Assembly (NCBI RefSeq): GCF_032062135.1
Contig: NC_092861.1
Coordinates: 144,795,770-144,859,769 of the forward strand
Direction of reading: 5' to 3'
Length of the DNA: 64,000 nt
DNA from: Pyxicephalus adspersus
Lineage: Eukaryota; Chordata; Amphibia; Anura; Pyxicephalidae
Shown here piece by piece: positions 27,820 to 40,984 of the stretch. The notes below the pieces were generated by a model that made no database searches, had not been told where the DNA came from, and was given only the letters and a program-made list of their open reading frames with translations. Within the stretch, counting starts at the first letter, position 1; every line of letters starts with the position of its first letter. A program made the translations under genes and the position numbers.

Positions 27820-30800
27820 ATTTGCAACTGAAAATGTTTGCCTTTTTACCCCTTCAAAGAATTTTCAGAACTCAGGAGCCCATGCTAAAACAATTTATGG
27901 AGAAGAATGGTTCAAATTGGTGTCCTGTTGACCACCAAATTTTAGGACACCATCAAATGAAAACTAAACCCAAAGAACCCCTGGCAAACTCTAAAGAAAC
28001 CATAGTCCTTCATAGCCATCCTAATTTATTGTGTCATTTTTCAACGCTAACATTCAAGTACTATGAAATTGAATTTTAATCCAAAGGTTTCTGTAAATAC
28101 ATTATAGTCATTTGATACTCATTACATAAGCTGCCTTAGTTGAATATTTCTCCTGCTCAGTAAAGGTTTTTGTCATTAACACCAGGGATTTAGAGGTTCT
28201 TCTGGTGGGATAAAAAAAACTTATTGATAATAAAGGAATTTTGATCTACTGGACACACAACCACGGGTATCCCGAACACACACCCAGAAGACACTCAATT
28301 GTTGGTGCCACAAACTACCACCCTTTAACATATCCCTTCATCAACAACATCAACAACAAGCAGAACTCCAGTTTGACATTTGCACCTTTAAACGTCTTAA
28401 CTTTTTAAAGTAATTGCCCAAAAACATTCACTAATTTAGGTATAAACTATGTTAGCTAAGTTAAAATTTAACTTTGGTGTTGGCTCGCCAATTGGTGGCA
28501 CATGGACCAGACATGGACCTTCTACTGGCTCTCCATATGAACATTTTTTTGATATCAGCATAAAGTGCTTTGTACTGGTAAATCTCTACCTAGAGATCCT
28601 TCCCTGCTGGGGCCAGAAATGTCAGGATAGTGGTGGAGCTTCGAGACCATAAAGTTTAAAAACTAGCCAAGAAGAAACTTCAGTCTATCGTAATTGTGTG
28701 GTTGGCTACAAGACAGCCAACCAATGTTTACCATCTCTATAAACACCAAATTTGAAGGTACGCATTAAGTTAATTGGGAACTAACATCCCACATTTTTGC
28801 AATTATTCACTTACATATTTTTATTAGCAACATTACATTCAATTTTTTTCGGATTTTGTTATAACAAATGAACAGGTATTAGAAAATATATTCCTATTGT
28901 TTAGATATATTTCAAGGAACCTACATTATTTTTTCCAAATGATTACAAAAGCTGAATGCTTCACAACTATGTAAATAATTATAAATACAAACAAAAACAA
29001 CTTTTAAGTGATTTTATTTTATTTGTACGTTTTCTTTTTCTGCTAGTAGGGTGCAGTGTATATGTCATATTTCATCAATTTCAGTGAAATGGCAATATTT
29101 TACAAAATACAAAAACTATATAGCACCACATAAGACAAAAATAAATAAGTAACCTATGAAGGTGTATTTTAAAGCTGTGTATTTTTTTTTTACTTAAACA
29201 GAATTTCACTCTTAGAACTTTTGTTGACTTTCCAGGAAATAGACTGAGCTTTTAGTAAGTCGGTTTCAAGGGCAGAGATGATTAAAGAGGGAAGCAAATG
29301 ACTATTGGACAATAGTGGTGGTATTATGGATAGCATAAAATAACTTTACATTGCATGTAAAAATCATTACCTTGTGGCTGTTACAGTCAAATGTGAGTTA
29401 CTTAGACTTGTTCAAATTACATTGTTTCCAACCATTTTTTTATATGTTACCTCTTTTGAATTGCTTTTTTATTTTGTTTTATTTTTTGTAACAGGAAAAT
29501 TTAATGACAAAAACTTTCAGATCAATATTTGGCTTTGTCAACAATACACCTGTATAGACAGTGTAGGAGGAAATACATGTAAAATGAATTCTGTTGTATT
29601 TTTTTTTTACTGATTAATCAATATTTTAACACAAATGTATGTCTGTTGTTCGTGGTGCTGTAGTGGTAATAAATTATTTCAGTTGTACAAATATGTTTCG
29701 GCTTGGATTTTTTTTCCCATTTTGAGTAGAATTTGTTTTCTGATTTGGATTTTTTAAAAATGTTTTTGTGTATAAACTATTGTAACAATTTGGTTCATTC
29801 CAAAACTCATAGCAAAATTGATGTCATTATCTATCTCAAATTCATAATGATTAAAACAGAACTGAACTGCTGAAAATAACAAAAAACTACTACTAAAAAC
29901 AAAAAACTACTATTCAGTAACCACCTGGCTGTTGTTATGTGATCACTGAATAGTTCGGTAACAATACAGGGATAGCCACCCACCTACAGCTTTTTCCCAC
30001 CCAGCTTAAAAATATGTTTTGGGGGAATACGGTATAATACTATATAATATAGAATACATATATATGAAACAAAAAACTTTCATGCAGTCTAGTGACATCT
30101 TGATTTCTTACCTCCTTTTCGCCCCCTAACACTCTTCTCAACTACTAGTATACTCCCACTGTTCAGCCCCAATTCAGGGAGCTTTACACAGCAAGGAGTG
30201 TTCCTGCCACCCATCAGCCAATGAGAACATTTTCTGCTTTGTACATTACCAAGTATTGAGCCCTAATTATCATCTACATAGCAGGAAGTGTTCACACTGA
30301 TTGATACAATTTAGAGGTGGGAACACTCTCCACCATTTAACTTATTACAATAATTAGTGGCTCATGCAAAACAGCTTCCTCATCTATTGCTTTCTTCTAC
30401 TTCCCCAGCACTAGCACTGGAGATGGGGATGCCAAATTAAATTTATTCTTCTTCATTTTGAGGTTACCCAAGTTATCATTAGTTCAAGATGACTTTTTCT
30501 TTCCCTTGACTTGGCACCAATGAAAGTATCATTTTGATGCTTTTGGAAGAGACTTTTTAATTTTTTCACGTTTACTATAATGTAGGAGAATTTGTGAAGC
30601 AATCAGTGATAATATTATGAATACTCAATAATTAAAACAATATTAGTAATTCTTCATAAAAGAAGAGAATTGGAATTAAGCATACAGGAATAGCAACACC
30701 ATAGGAAAGAAAAAGAGAAAGAATCAAAAACATTTTGAGGAACACACCCTATGAACCCTCACTGGCTCTAACCAAGTTACATTAGTACATTGCTTCTTTG

Positions 30801-32367
30801 TGGATGTTGATGAAGAGTATGGAAATTTGACAAAAGAAAGACAAAAATAAAAAATGGAGAATATTTAAATTCTGTTCAACCCGTCATTGTGTTGCTTCAC
30901 TCAGCTTTGTCAAACTGTAGAACCAATCAGAGGAATCACTTTAATAAGGCATCACCACCACCAGGTGAGGACTGGGAACCTTTGTTCTTTTTGGCAACAA
31001 CTGGCTCTTTCATGATACCATAATTTTCTTTCAGCTTTAGTGATTGGGTTGGAATGGGGAAATATGTATGTTGTCTAAAAGGCAATGTGGCTGGAGTGTT
31101 GAGCAGAGAAGACCCACCAGACTAGATTGTGGTCACCCAGTAGAAGGTTGGAACTGGCATTCAACGGCAAATCTATGGGAATGCAAAAGTTGCTTGAAAA
31201 ACCACCACCCTCAATTAATTCCTAATAATAATTTTTTTTTACTGATGTAAAAGCAAATTTTGCCTGCCAACCCTAGCCCAACACTTACCAATGTTCAGAT
31301 CTACAATTACAAGACCTAGCAAAGAAACGTCTTCCAGTATTGGCTTATTTTCTGTATTACCATGATATTTCAAAGCCACAAACTAAATTAAGCCGGAAGA
31401 CTTCCCGGTGTCATGGGCTGTGCTAACAGTTCTGAAAAGGGTTCGGCTCAGATTTTAAGATTAAATGGGAGAATATCTCCACAACACCAACTCATTATAT
31501 CTGTTTTTGTACTGGCATGGAGGAAAAGGCCACCTGCCAAATCCTCTTCTGAACACCAGTGTCTAATAAATCCCAGGAAACGGTAAGGCTAAACCAGGCG
31601 TATTAGTCCCTTCTTCCTTGCTAAGCAGGGTGGTAGGGGTGTACCAAACGCAACATTACCAATTACAACAATCCATTGGCAGACAGAATAGTATTAACAT
31701 AGTAATGTATTTTCGGTTTTAGTTTTTAAGTTCCCCTTTAATAAGAGGCTCTGATCAGGTTGTACCTCAGAGGAAATATTTAATTCTTTGTCATTTGTTT
31801 TCTTCTCACACAAGCCTTGTGTGCTTTTTAGCCCCAAACAGATCACAATGAAATTTAATGAGTGAACTGTAATCCAGCGCTCTCTTTAGAGAATATAAAC
31901 CTCTGTAATATCTGTAATTTCTATTAAACATCTGGACATTGACATAATAAGATCCATATTGCAGGAACTACTCTGGGTTTTGTCATTAATTTCAGTAAGA
32001 GAACACGGGGTCAGGCAGTGCACACAATGAATACTAAGTGAATGTCAATGTTGTACAAAATTTGGTTGCCTTTATTGATTTGGAAAAGTTGCGAACATCT
32101 GAAAAAGATACAAACTGCTTGAAAAGTCAAAGGCTTGTGTTACGATTAAGCGTGCCTATGCGCTTATTTATCAGCAGTAGTCAAGGTAACCTTCTAAAGG
32201 AAGAACAGACGGTAAGAGTTCCCATATGGAACGCTGAGCTTCCATTGGGACCCATGGCAAATATATTTTTCCTGACTTGAAAGAGGTCTTTCTGCAGCGA
32301 GGCAGACTGGTCCATTTCTGTGAAATAAATGGATCAGTCAATAATTAGATTGTCATGCAACATTAAA
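27820..32367. other. Intergenic, about 4.5 kb, no recognised gene
   Basis: AT-rich, with few repeats I can name. The 28.8-29.7 kb stretch is especially AT-rich, with ORFs broken by T-runs. ORFs 29374-29613 and 31044-31250 have no domain. AATAAA at about 29668 is not linked to any exon. Confidence 0.5.
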
Positions 32368-32410
32368 GTTACATAGGTTGAAAAAAGGGACATGCCCATC
32401 AAGTTCGGCT
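32368..32410 (+). repeat. Short interspersed repeat (GTTGAAAAAAGACATAG family), copy
   Basis: GTTACATAGGTTGAAAAAAG followed by GACATGCCCATCAAGTTCGG; a shortened copy. Confidence 0.6.
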
Positions 32411-32530
32411 AAACAGCATAAGGTTCAGTTTAGTCACTGGTTCTCAGAAAGCATGTTGTGGAACTGGAGACTGAATGACAACAGTAGGGGCCAGGCATTG
32501 AACAAATTATCTTAAAATCTCCCTCTAGAG

Positions 32531-32772
32531 CAGGGGTGTCAAACCCTGGCTCGTGGGCCAAATTTGGCCCGCAGCGTCCTTTTTTTTGGCCCCCAAAGGA
32601 ATCCTAAATAAGAATTGCAGCTGGCCCACCGCTGCATTAAAATAGCGCCACTACTACAATTCTCAGAATCCCTCTCGTCTATAGACCAGCGGCCTCTCTG
32701 CCTTTGCGTGGCCCAGCATTGGACTGTAGCGGTGCTATTTCAGTGAAGAGGGAGTTCCAGCCACTCATAACA
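32531..32772 (+). mobile_element. hAT-type non-autonomous element, left part
   Basis: Starts CAGGGGTGTCAAACCCTGGC, then GGGCCAAATTTGGCCCGCAG. This terminus is characteristic of a widespread vertebrate hAT family. A clear right terminus (GTTTGACACCCCTG) is absent, so the element is truncated near the next repeat. Confidence 0.7.
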
Positions 32773-33070
32773 TTAAGCCTCGGGGCCGATATCGGACGAG
32801 TATCTGGCGTGTACAGCGCCTGTCGTCCATCGTCCGAATGACCGTCCTGGCGGATTCACGGACGATGGACGGCGAACAATCCTATTGCAAGAAAAGGAGG
32901 AGAACGCGCAGCGGGATGCCGCTGAATCGTTCTCCCCCTCCCCTCTCCATAGAGCAGAATGGTGCTGTATGTACACCACTCGTTCATGCATCGTGCACTC
33001 CTTAGTCATTGGAAAGGATTGTGAAAGATCCTTTCCAACGGCTATAATTGCACGTGTGTATGTGGCTTTA
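32773..33070. repeat. Interspersed DNA-element-like repeat (GTGTGTACGCAGC family), copy 2
   Basis: Best-preserved copy of the family, with GGCCGATATCGGACGAGTAT near the left end and TTGCACGTGTGTATGTGGCT at the right. The inner block GGAAAGGATTGTGAAAGATCCTTTCC contains a short palindrome. Joined directly to the right side of the hAT fragment. Confidence 0.78.
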
Positions 33071-34195
33071 CACAGTTAGAGCCTACATGTCCATTTTTGT
33101 TGCACTGCACAGATGTGTGCCACAGGGCTGAGTAACAGATGGTGGAGGCTCAGGAATGATCATTAACTCAACACATTATTGAAATATAATTTGATATCAT
33201 AGCTATCCTGCAAGATAAAATTTTAGATCCATCATGACTTGTAACTATTTCTCATAATTCATTTTTATGATAAAAATAATGCTGGTGTTGCTATACCCCC
33301 CCATCAACAACCACCCAAGTGAAAAAAAACATCCAGTTTTCATGGAAGAGGTTAACTAGATTTGGCATTTACATAGACAGAGTGGAACCAAGGATGTTAA
33401 AACATATTTTTATTAGAATTAAGATTACTTATAACAAAGGTTTTATGACTGGCAAAGGAACGGTCATAAAGCATGGTTACAATAATGGCCATCCTCTAAA
33501 TTCAATCACAAGTCCTTGGTCTACTCCCGCGAGTGCTGTTATGTCAACATTCCTTCCAACTTTGGATGGGAAGAAGATAAAACATTAACAATAAAAACAG
33601 AATCTCAAACCGCCAAGCTTGCTTTGCAGTTGACTAAACATGTTTTTAGCATCGGTTTGTGGAATAATGTTAAAAGGATCCCTACGTGAACTCGCATTTT
33701 TTCATGGCTAGAAGACTGATTAAGTTACATTTAAGACTTTATGGACCACAGCTCCTACACAAATAGCTCCATTCTGTAAAATCTCTATGTCCCTTCCACC
33801 CTTTCTTTGCCGTGGGATATGTTCTCAGGGTCAGCTCACTCCTCTACACTAAACTTTGAAAGAAGTGTATCATTTTCATATGCTTTGTTTTCTATATATA
33901 TAACATATTCTTTTCAGCTTAATTTTAATCCAAGGTTGTTGTAGCAATCAAGCTCCATTGTAATAAGGAATGGTAATCAAGAGCTTTGTGGTGTACATTC
34001 GCTCACCACAAAGTTTGTATACAACCGCCCTCTGATGATCAACAGCCCATCATTATGACCACTGCCGCTTTCACTGACATTGGACACTCAGCCTGTTGTT
34101 TATTAACAGCAGCAACAGCAGTGAGCAATTTTGCATAGCAGGCAGCACTTGCCTTCTACGTACTGAAAGAGCTATCTTTACTTAGCTAGAACTGG
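33071..34195. other. Intergenic, no gene seen
   Basis: The 89-codon ORF at 33319-33588 has no recognisable domain. A CCCCCC run lies near 33296. Nothing else stands out. Confidence 0.5.
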
Positions 34196-34279
34196 GATAG
34201 TGACATGACTATGGACTTTGTACAGCACTGCGTAATATGATGGCGCTATATAAATACTGTGTAATAATAATAATAATGT
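34196..34279 (+). repeat. SINE/L2 shared tail fragment
   Basis: GACATGACTATGGACTTTGT, ACAGCACTGCGTAATATG, GGCGCTATATAAATACTG, then AATAAT units. Only the 3' end is present. Confidence 0.82.
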
Positions 34280-34604
34280 TTAATTCTCATAGAACTGAAC
34301 CAGATGTTGGAAATTTGGGCCATAATAATGCTAAGTTTAGAATACCACTATATATAAAGTGTTATTCTACAATTTTATTTTTTGGCATTGTTTATGTGAC
34401 CTAAAACTTAAAAATTTAGGAGATTATAGAAGACCATATGACTCATGCCTTGGAATAGATCATGTGTTCAGATGCTTAAGGAAGCATTGTTATGACTACA
34501 GAACCGGTGGCAAGAATCATAAGGAACCCTTCCCACCTTTCTAATGTAGGTATTGGGTTACACGGTCCTAACAAATAGGATTTTAGTAACTTTAATGACA
34601 ACTT

Positions 34605-34880
34605 TAAGTAGTGGTTCATAAGGTAGCACTCTGGCTTTTGCAGCACTGGATCTCACGTTCAAATCTCCCCCAAGACACTATCTACATGGAGTTTGCAGGT
34701 TCTCTCTGTGCTTGTGGGAGTTTCCTCCCACATTCCTAAAACATGCAGTTGGGTTAATTGGCTTCCCCTAAAAGTGACCTAGGAATGATTTAAAGAAATA
34801 TTACTATGATAGGGACATTAGATTGTGAGTCCCTTTGAGGGGCAGCTAGTGACATGGCTATGTCGGCACTGTAAAAATTC
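34605..34880 (+). repeat. tRNA-headed SINE, copy 3
   Basis: TAGTGGTTCATAAGG head, CACGTTCAAATCTCCCCCAA at the B-box position, GACACTATCTACATGGAGTT body, and TTAGATTGTGAGTCCCTTTG tail. The TATATAAAT terminus is lost. It lies 325 bases from a solo tail in the same orientation. Confidence 0.83.
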
Positions 34881-37150
34881 ACGGAACAGGAGCGGGTTTG
34901 ACTATGCAATGCATTTCACAAAATTTAATTGAAATATTTAAATTTGATTATATTAAATTTTTATTTGTGTAATTCCTCTGCAAAATCAATTTAGCTAAAA
35001 CCATTCATTCCTAATAGTAAGGTGGACCTAGGTCCTTAGTTCATGCACCTGATCTACGATTCCAGAGCTACTCTCCCATCTAAGGTGAGTCCACTGGGTC
35101 ACCACGTTTCAAAAATGATTTGTGCGATCGATCCTTTCAAATTTGTTCAGCACTTTCGACACCGTGTGAAAACACATCTGTTTTTCCTTAAAACTGTTGT
35201 AATAACACGAGATATCATGACAGCTTGACCTTCGAAATTCAAATAAAATATACGAGAGTGTACAGGAATAAGTTTTCACATCGAGATTAAGAGTGTGTTT
35301 TTACTGACCATAACAATTTGTAGCCCCGAGTCTCGAAAGGGATTATTTTCCGCATTAAATTACCAGTGACACTTTCATTATATCTTGCTATACAACTTAT
35401 TCCCAAAGTCAGATGAATGTTCAGGATTTTATTGCATTCTGGTGCAAAGACAAATGAAAAATGTGACCGTAAGAATTTCTTCTTTTTTTTTCTAAAAGCT
35501 ACTAAAAGAGATTAGCAGTAAGGGTTAGGCTGGAGTTTGTGTCTATTATGGGTTCAAGATGGATCCCATGTGTTCAAAATCCATGGAGAAATGATGGTAG
35601 ACTTAGCTGGGACAACTTTTTTTATAATGCAATGAATGGTCAATTTATTTCATCAGGGTTGCAGTGGGGAATAATGGGGGTTTTGTTGTATACCAACCCC
35701 CCACTATAAAAGGATGTGGGGCATGGATCAGTCAAAGAACCAGTGTGTTTTGGAACAATGTAGGGAAAGCATAGGGAACGCTGGCAAACTGCACAGAGAT
35801 AGGTTAGGGTCAGTTAGGAAAATTAGATTGAAGGCTCCAGTACCTTGGCAATTAATATCTTTCCCGTCCTTTTTTTTCATTGGAGACTTTTTGTCTTGCA
35901 TTACATTTTTTGGTTGGTTGGAGGTCAATGGTCATTTTTAGCTGCTATCCAATCCAAATTTTGGTCAATGACGTTACCCAAGATTACCAGTGCAATTATC
36001 ACAATATTGGAGATCTTTTCTTTAGGGATTGGTAGGCTTGTAAACAATGGCATTCACTTGGTCGTTCTTCATGACATAGACTTACATAGCTAGACAATGT
36101 AACTGATATTGGATTTATTTCTGAGGACTTCAACTTTTTTATTTTTAAAGTAGGTAAACATATGTTTTTGTTTTTATTTAATTAAATATCTTTATCCTGG
36201 GATGTGGGACCTAAACTAAAATTTATACATTACACAAAAAGTATTTAAACAATTGAGGGAAACAAAGGGGAGTTTTCAGGCATGGTAATCCATATCACAT
36301 TCAAGCAAAAGGTATTTTGGAACAATTACAAACATTGGTAAAAAACAGCTTTAATATTTCTAAAAAACAAATTTTGTACAAATTGTCCTTATTAATACAT
36401 AAATAAAACAAGATAATGATTTTCCCCTAAAGTACATGTTGCATGATCAATGCTATCCTCAACGCTTTTCGTGGACAAAAGGGAAGACAACCATGCTATG
36501 TAGGGTAAAAATGACCTTTATTTGGGGGGGGGGGTTTAAAAAATAAATAAATAAAAAATTGGTAAAGCCTGGATCCCAGGAGGCTTCTGGGAGATCAGGC
36601 AGGAGGAACTTTTTCTTTAATGGGGGTAAAAAAATGGCAATCTCATGCATGCACAGTGAGATCAGCACTCTTTTTTACCATCTATGTCACCCGTACTCAC
36701 ACCTGCGTAGTGCAAGATCAAGGTGACGTAGGCAGAAGGGGAAAGAAGGGCAACGAAGATGGCAGTGCCTGACGCTTCCTCCTCCCTGGGAGGATACCAG
36801 GACAATGCCAGACCCAATACAGGAAAGCCCCAGAGGGATCGTGATCGAGGGATTGTAGTTTAGTTCTGCTTTAACTCTTTGGAAAAATTGTTGGGGTTCT
36901 ATAGACCCCCAGTAAATTTAACAAAGGGTGAATATCTGGTTCCTATTAATCCCCCTATGTACTAGCCATCAAGGCCTGGAAGGGGTCTGGTTTAAATTCA
37001 AAAAGAACCACCACTTTTAGGACAAATAAAATACATTCAGCTTCTATCTTCTGGTTTACTATACTTCCTACTATATGAATTTTCAAATCACGTTTTTCTT
37101 TCACATTTCACACCAATATTACAACATTACAAAATACATATACATCCGCC
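34881..37150. other. Intergenic, no recognised gene; possible LINE scrap
   Basis: An ORF at 35043-35228 ends in VKTHLFFLK, which vaguely resembles the FKTHLF segment at the C-terminus of L2-type reverse transcriptases. A G-run at about 36523-36534 and ATAAATAAATAA repeats follow. 36560-36870 looks like a decayed repeat (CATGCATGCACAGTGAGATC). No cellular gene. Confidence 0.4.
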
Positions 37151-37340
37151 TATTATTATAATTATTATTATTATTACTATTAACAAACAGTATTTATATA
37201 GTGCCAACATATTACTCAGCATTGTACATTAAATAGGGGTTGCAAATTACAGGAGAAGAAGGAGAAGGAGAGGACCCTGCCCAGAAGAGCTTACAATCTA
37301 AGAGGTGAGAGAAGTAGCACACAATAGGAGCGGCTTGTAA
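37151..37340 (-). mobile_element. L2-type LINE 3' end, copy 1 (minus strand)
   Basis: On the minus strand this reads TTAGATTGTAAGCTCTTCTG, GCAACCCCTATTTAATGTAC, TGTTGGCACTATATAAATAC, then AATAAT. It matches the 3' UTR of the copies at 43431 and 62279. No ORF portion is retained. Confidence 0.8.
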
Positions 37341-37963
37341 ACATCAATTTCAAACTATAACAAATGTAACTAGAAATTTCTTTTTCCTTCCATTATTCCT
37401 TATCTTATAATACTAAGGGATTTAACTGATACTTCACTAAAAATTTTACCCAACTTCAAAATTATTTATATTCTTACTTTTAGAAACTCACTATAAAGGA
37501 AAAATAGAAAATAGGAACGTGTGGCGATAAATCTATTTTAGGTCATTACAATGGCTGATTAGTAAAACAATTCTATGACTTTAATGGCTTTTATCACACA
37601 AAGGCATTGGTCTCCATCTGCCAATTACTGACCAATTCTCACCAGCCTGCTAAAACAAACATTTCTCTATAGCAGCTAATGGAAAAACACTTAACACATA
37701 AATGATGAAATAAAATGATTATCTATCCCAATTAGTATCCTAATCTTATCAGGCACTTGTTAATGGACTCTAAGAGGTTGGCTTATCACAGCACAGTCAT
37801 TTGTTCACAGTATGACAGAACTTCTCGCTCATTAAAAACATTTGGATGGCTGGAACACAATTTTGCCCAAATGCAGAAAAGTATGTCTATAATAAGGTCC
37901 TGTTTGTGCATGGCGGAAATCAGATTGGTTTACTCCTATGATGTATAAGAAATCCTCCTAAAG
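37341..37963. other. Intergenic, no gene seen
   Basis: AT-rich sequence with one short ORF (37757-37948) that has no recognisable feature. Confidence 0.5.
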
Positions 37964-38075
37964 GTACGGTGCTGTATGTACAGCATCGTTCATGCATCCT
38001 GCACTCCCTTGTCGTTGGAAAGGATCGTGAAAGATCCTTTCCAACGCCAAAAATTTGGAAGTGTGTACGCAGCTT
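37964..38075. repeat. Interspersed repeat (GTGTGTACGCAGC family), copy 3, right end only
   Basis: GGTGCTGTATGTACAGCATC, TCGTTGGAAAGGATCGTGAA, then GTGTGTACGCAGCTTA. Matches the right third of the copies at 19.7 and 32.8 kb. Confidence 0.78.
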
Positions 38076-38954
38076 AAGAGTGGTGCATAGGGTTCAGATT
38101 TGAACAATGTTGGAAGAGTGGTGAAGTGAGTGCAGAAGTTAGCACTAGTGGTGATCAAACTAGCGGACGGGGCATAGAGGAGATCAGTGGATGGTACTTT
38201 TAGGAATGGGTGGTTTTTGGGATTTGATTTTTGCTTGTGGAAGGTGGGTGATGTTGTTTTTAGTTAGAGAGAATGGGAGGATTTTGCTTTGGGATTGTTT
38301 GCTGTGTATAGTACTCCTCACATCTGAACTTTGTATGTTGGAAGTAGAGTTATCAGAAATGTGCAAGGTATTACACAACATGCAGAGCGCAGTGGTCAGG
38401 ATTATGTCCCATAGCCCTGATCAGCATATTTTATACATTGTGTTGAAGGCAATAGCAGATCAATCAACAGTGGGCTCCTATGCAAAACTGACTAGTGGGG
38501 CTCCTGTGCAGAACTGACTGGTGCCCCATCCCCAACACCCCACCATGGTGACCAGCAAAGCAAGAGGCCAAAAACCCAGGTAGGAAGAATACAGGTATTG
38601 CTAGGAGAATATAAACAAACAGGGAGTGCGCACATCACTTTCCTAGCCAGATGCCAAGGGATGGATAACTAGGCTGCACAAACAAGGTTCTGAAGGCATG
38701 CAAGCCCAATATGCTAGGGAAGAAGCTCAAGCATACAGGCAGACTTAGAACTGTGAAAGTTCCTGTGGGGCTCCCACTGGCGGCAGAGTATCCAGGGCCC
38801 TCGTGCAATGGTCCCTTGCCATGTCCACCAGTTAAATGTTACATACTTTTGATTGCCTTGTGCCTAACATACTCCTGACCTCTGCACTCACTACACTGGG
38901 CTGTACATGACATTCTCCTGATACCTGTACCTAAACAGAACTTCATCTGCTGAC
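38076..38954. other. Intergenic; possible degraded LINE fragment
   Basis: In the + ORF 38191-38517, VLHNMQSAVVRIM and a following HILYIVLKA resemble the QNAAARL..HITPVL block of L2/CR1-type reverse transcriptases, but the match is weak. The rest shows only chance ORFs. Confidence 0.35.
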
Positions 38955-39605
38955 TGCTAGGGAATGCCTCTGGCATTCTCGCAAAAATTTCCTCGAACTT
39001 CCAATGGTTCCGCAAAATTTTGGCAAACCAATTTCGCGAAGCCGTCAGAAGAGGAAATTAAAACAGGAGGATTCCCAGAGCTGCAATCAGCCCTGGGAAT
39101 CCTCCTGTTTGCAATCCCCAGGGAACTAGCGGTTATCAACCTCTAGTGCCCCGGGATCGCACACTCTTCTCAATGAATGCAGCCACAGCTGCAATCATTG
39201 AGAAGATGCCCAGCAAAGGAGAACCTCCTGACATCGTAATATAAGTATCTCCTACAAATGATACATTTGTTACAGCTAAAAATGTATCATTTTTATGAGA
39301 TACTTACAATGTCAGGAGGTTCTCCTGTGCTGGGCATCTTCTCAATGATTGCAGCTGTGGCTGCATTCATTGAGAAGAGTGTGTGATCCCCGGGGCACTG
39401 GAGGTTAATTTTCCTCTAGTGCCCGGGGATCACAGAGGATTTCCAGGGCTGCATCATGGCCGCCCTGGAAATCCCCCTGTTCAGCGAGAGCTTGACCTCT
39501 TGGCGAATCAGAAGGCCGTTGTCACTTACATTTTCAGTAAGAGAGAAAGGCCTAATTCGCTGCAAGATCGAACTTAATATTCTCGCTCGCTATTCTCATC
39601 CCTAC
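38955..39605. repeat. Complex foldback element with nested hairpins
   Basis: Arms of about 130 bases: 39138-39268 (from AACCTCTAGTGCCCCGGGAT) pairs with 39280-39406 (to GGGGCACTGGAGGTT), with a loop of about 11 bases. Inside each arm, CTTCTCAATGAATGCAGC pairs with GCTGCAATCATTGAGAAG (39166-39205). Outside, a perfect 18-bp inverted repeat AAACAGGAGGATTCCCAG (39061-39078 against 39093-39110) and a 13-bp one (39437-39449 against 39462-39474) flank it. Likely a foldback or MITE-type element; ORFs in it appear on both strands because of the symmetry. Confidence 0.85.
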
Positions 39606-40214
39606 TGACTGCAAATAGTAAATACAGAATTTTTCTATACAATATACCTAACAATTGAAAAGAAATGTAAAAAAAAAAAATTACATGTATCGTTAGTACT
39701 GCATATAATTAGAAAAGAAGGAAATGCACGTACAAACCATCCAATTTCAAAGAATAAATTATAGCTATTACAAAACATTACTGAATCCCTAGCTTACTCT
39801 ATATTTGGTCATTTGTAAAAAATAGTTGCCATTTCTCAGCCTTTTTAGTTTCAACCTACACAGAAATATTTGCACAGTGACTTCTTGTGCTCCATATTAG
39901 TAGTTTAAGTGAGTAACTTGTCCCGGCTCTGGCTGTCTGCCAGCTGTAGTTGTAGACTGTTTAAGTTGACGTGTACATTGTGTACTAGAGATGTGTATAG
40001 ACATACTATATATATATGAGTGTCCCGATAAAATGCCTTAAATTACTATATGCTCTTATAAACTGCCTGGAAGAAATGGGAACAGTTTTAGATTTTTAAT
40101 CACGTTTTAAAGGAGCTGAAAATATTTAAAATAAACACCATAATGCAAATCTGTAATTTTAAATACATTATCAAATGTATTTTTTTAGTGCAAGTAGTGT
40201 AAATTGAATCTAAT
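39606..40214. other. Intergenic, no gene seen
   Basis: AT-rich, with a poly-A run near 39670. No recognised element. Confidence 0.5.
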
Positions 40215-40380
40215 CCTCCCTTCTTTTTTGTACTACTCTCCCCTCCTCTTAGATTGTAAGCTCTTCAGGGAAAGTACCTCGCCCTCCTCCTGTGGCTTTG
40301 TTTCTATTTATCTGTCAGTTGATAGATTTTGCAATCTCCCATACAATAAATATACTAGACATACATTTCAGAATGTAAAG
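40215..40380 (+). repeat. Possible L2-like 3' UTR fragment
   Basis: CTCTTAGATTGTAAGCTCTT followed by CAGGGAAAG and, about 100 bases later, ACAATAAAT. The TAGATTGTAAGCTC core is shared with the L2-type copies, but the GCGCTATATAAAT end is absent. Confidence 0.55.
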
Positions 40381-40638
40381 GAGTTTTCAGGCACATAATG
40401 ACATTTCTTGTAACTCACTAAACTAACATTGTTTTATTCATCTTCAATAAAATCATTACAAAAAGCACATAAATGGAAAGAACAATATAAAGACAATGCT
40501 ATGGAAAAAATTCCACCTTCAACCATATCAACATATTCCTTCCTCATTTTCCATTTCTAATGCGTTTTGCAGATTTAACACTGCTTCTTCAGGAATATAA
40601 TTGGAATAAGAATAATGTAGCATTTATATAATACCAAG

Positions 40639-40984
40639 TACAAGTTGGCAATCAAAAATCCGGCAACCTCCGGACCTGAGTAGTACCGGATTCTAGAAAT
40701 GTCCAGATTTTTTTTATACTTACCTCCACACACAGGCAGTGTTCCTCTCGCTGCACCCCCCAACATCTGGCACAGTCCCGGGGAGCAGGCAGCAGGGACG
40801 TCTCAGTGTGTATTTAGTGTAGCAAGCAAGACCTTACAGCTGTTTCTGCAGAACAGCGCCATCAAAACATTAGTGGCAAAACAGTGTACTACAGTCCCTG
40901 CATTGAAAATGCAATCCGAAATACATGCCAGAAAACTGAAGGAACCAGGTTATCGACAGCCAGATTTTCAATTGTCAACCTGTA
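40639..40984. mobile_element. Non-autonomous DNA element with about 35-bp terminal inverted repeats
   Basis: Left end CAAGTTGGCAATCAAAAATC CGG..; right end ..CAGATTTTCAATTGTCAACCTG. Reverse-complementing the right end gives CAGGTTGACAATTGAAAATC TGG, matching the left with a few changes. The 112-codon ORF inside (40699-41037) runs out through the right end and is not a transposase. Superfamily not assigned; no clear target duplication. Confidence 0.72.
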
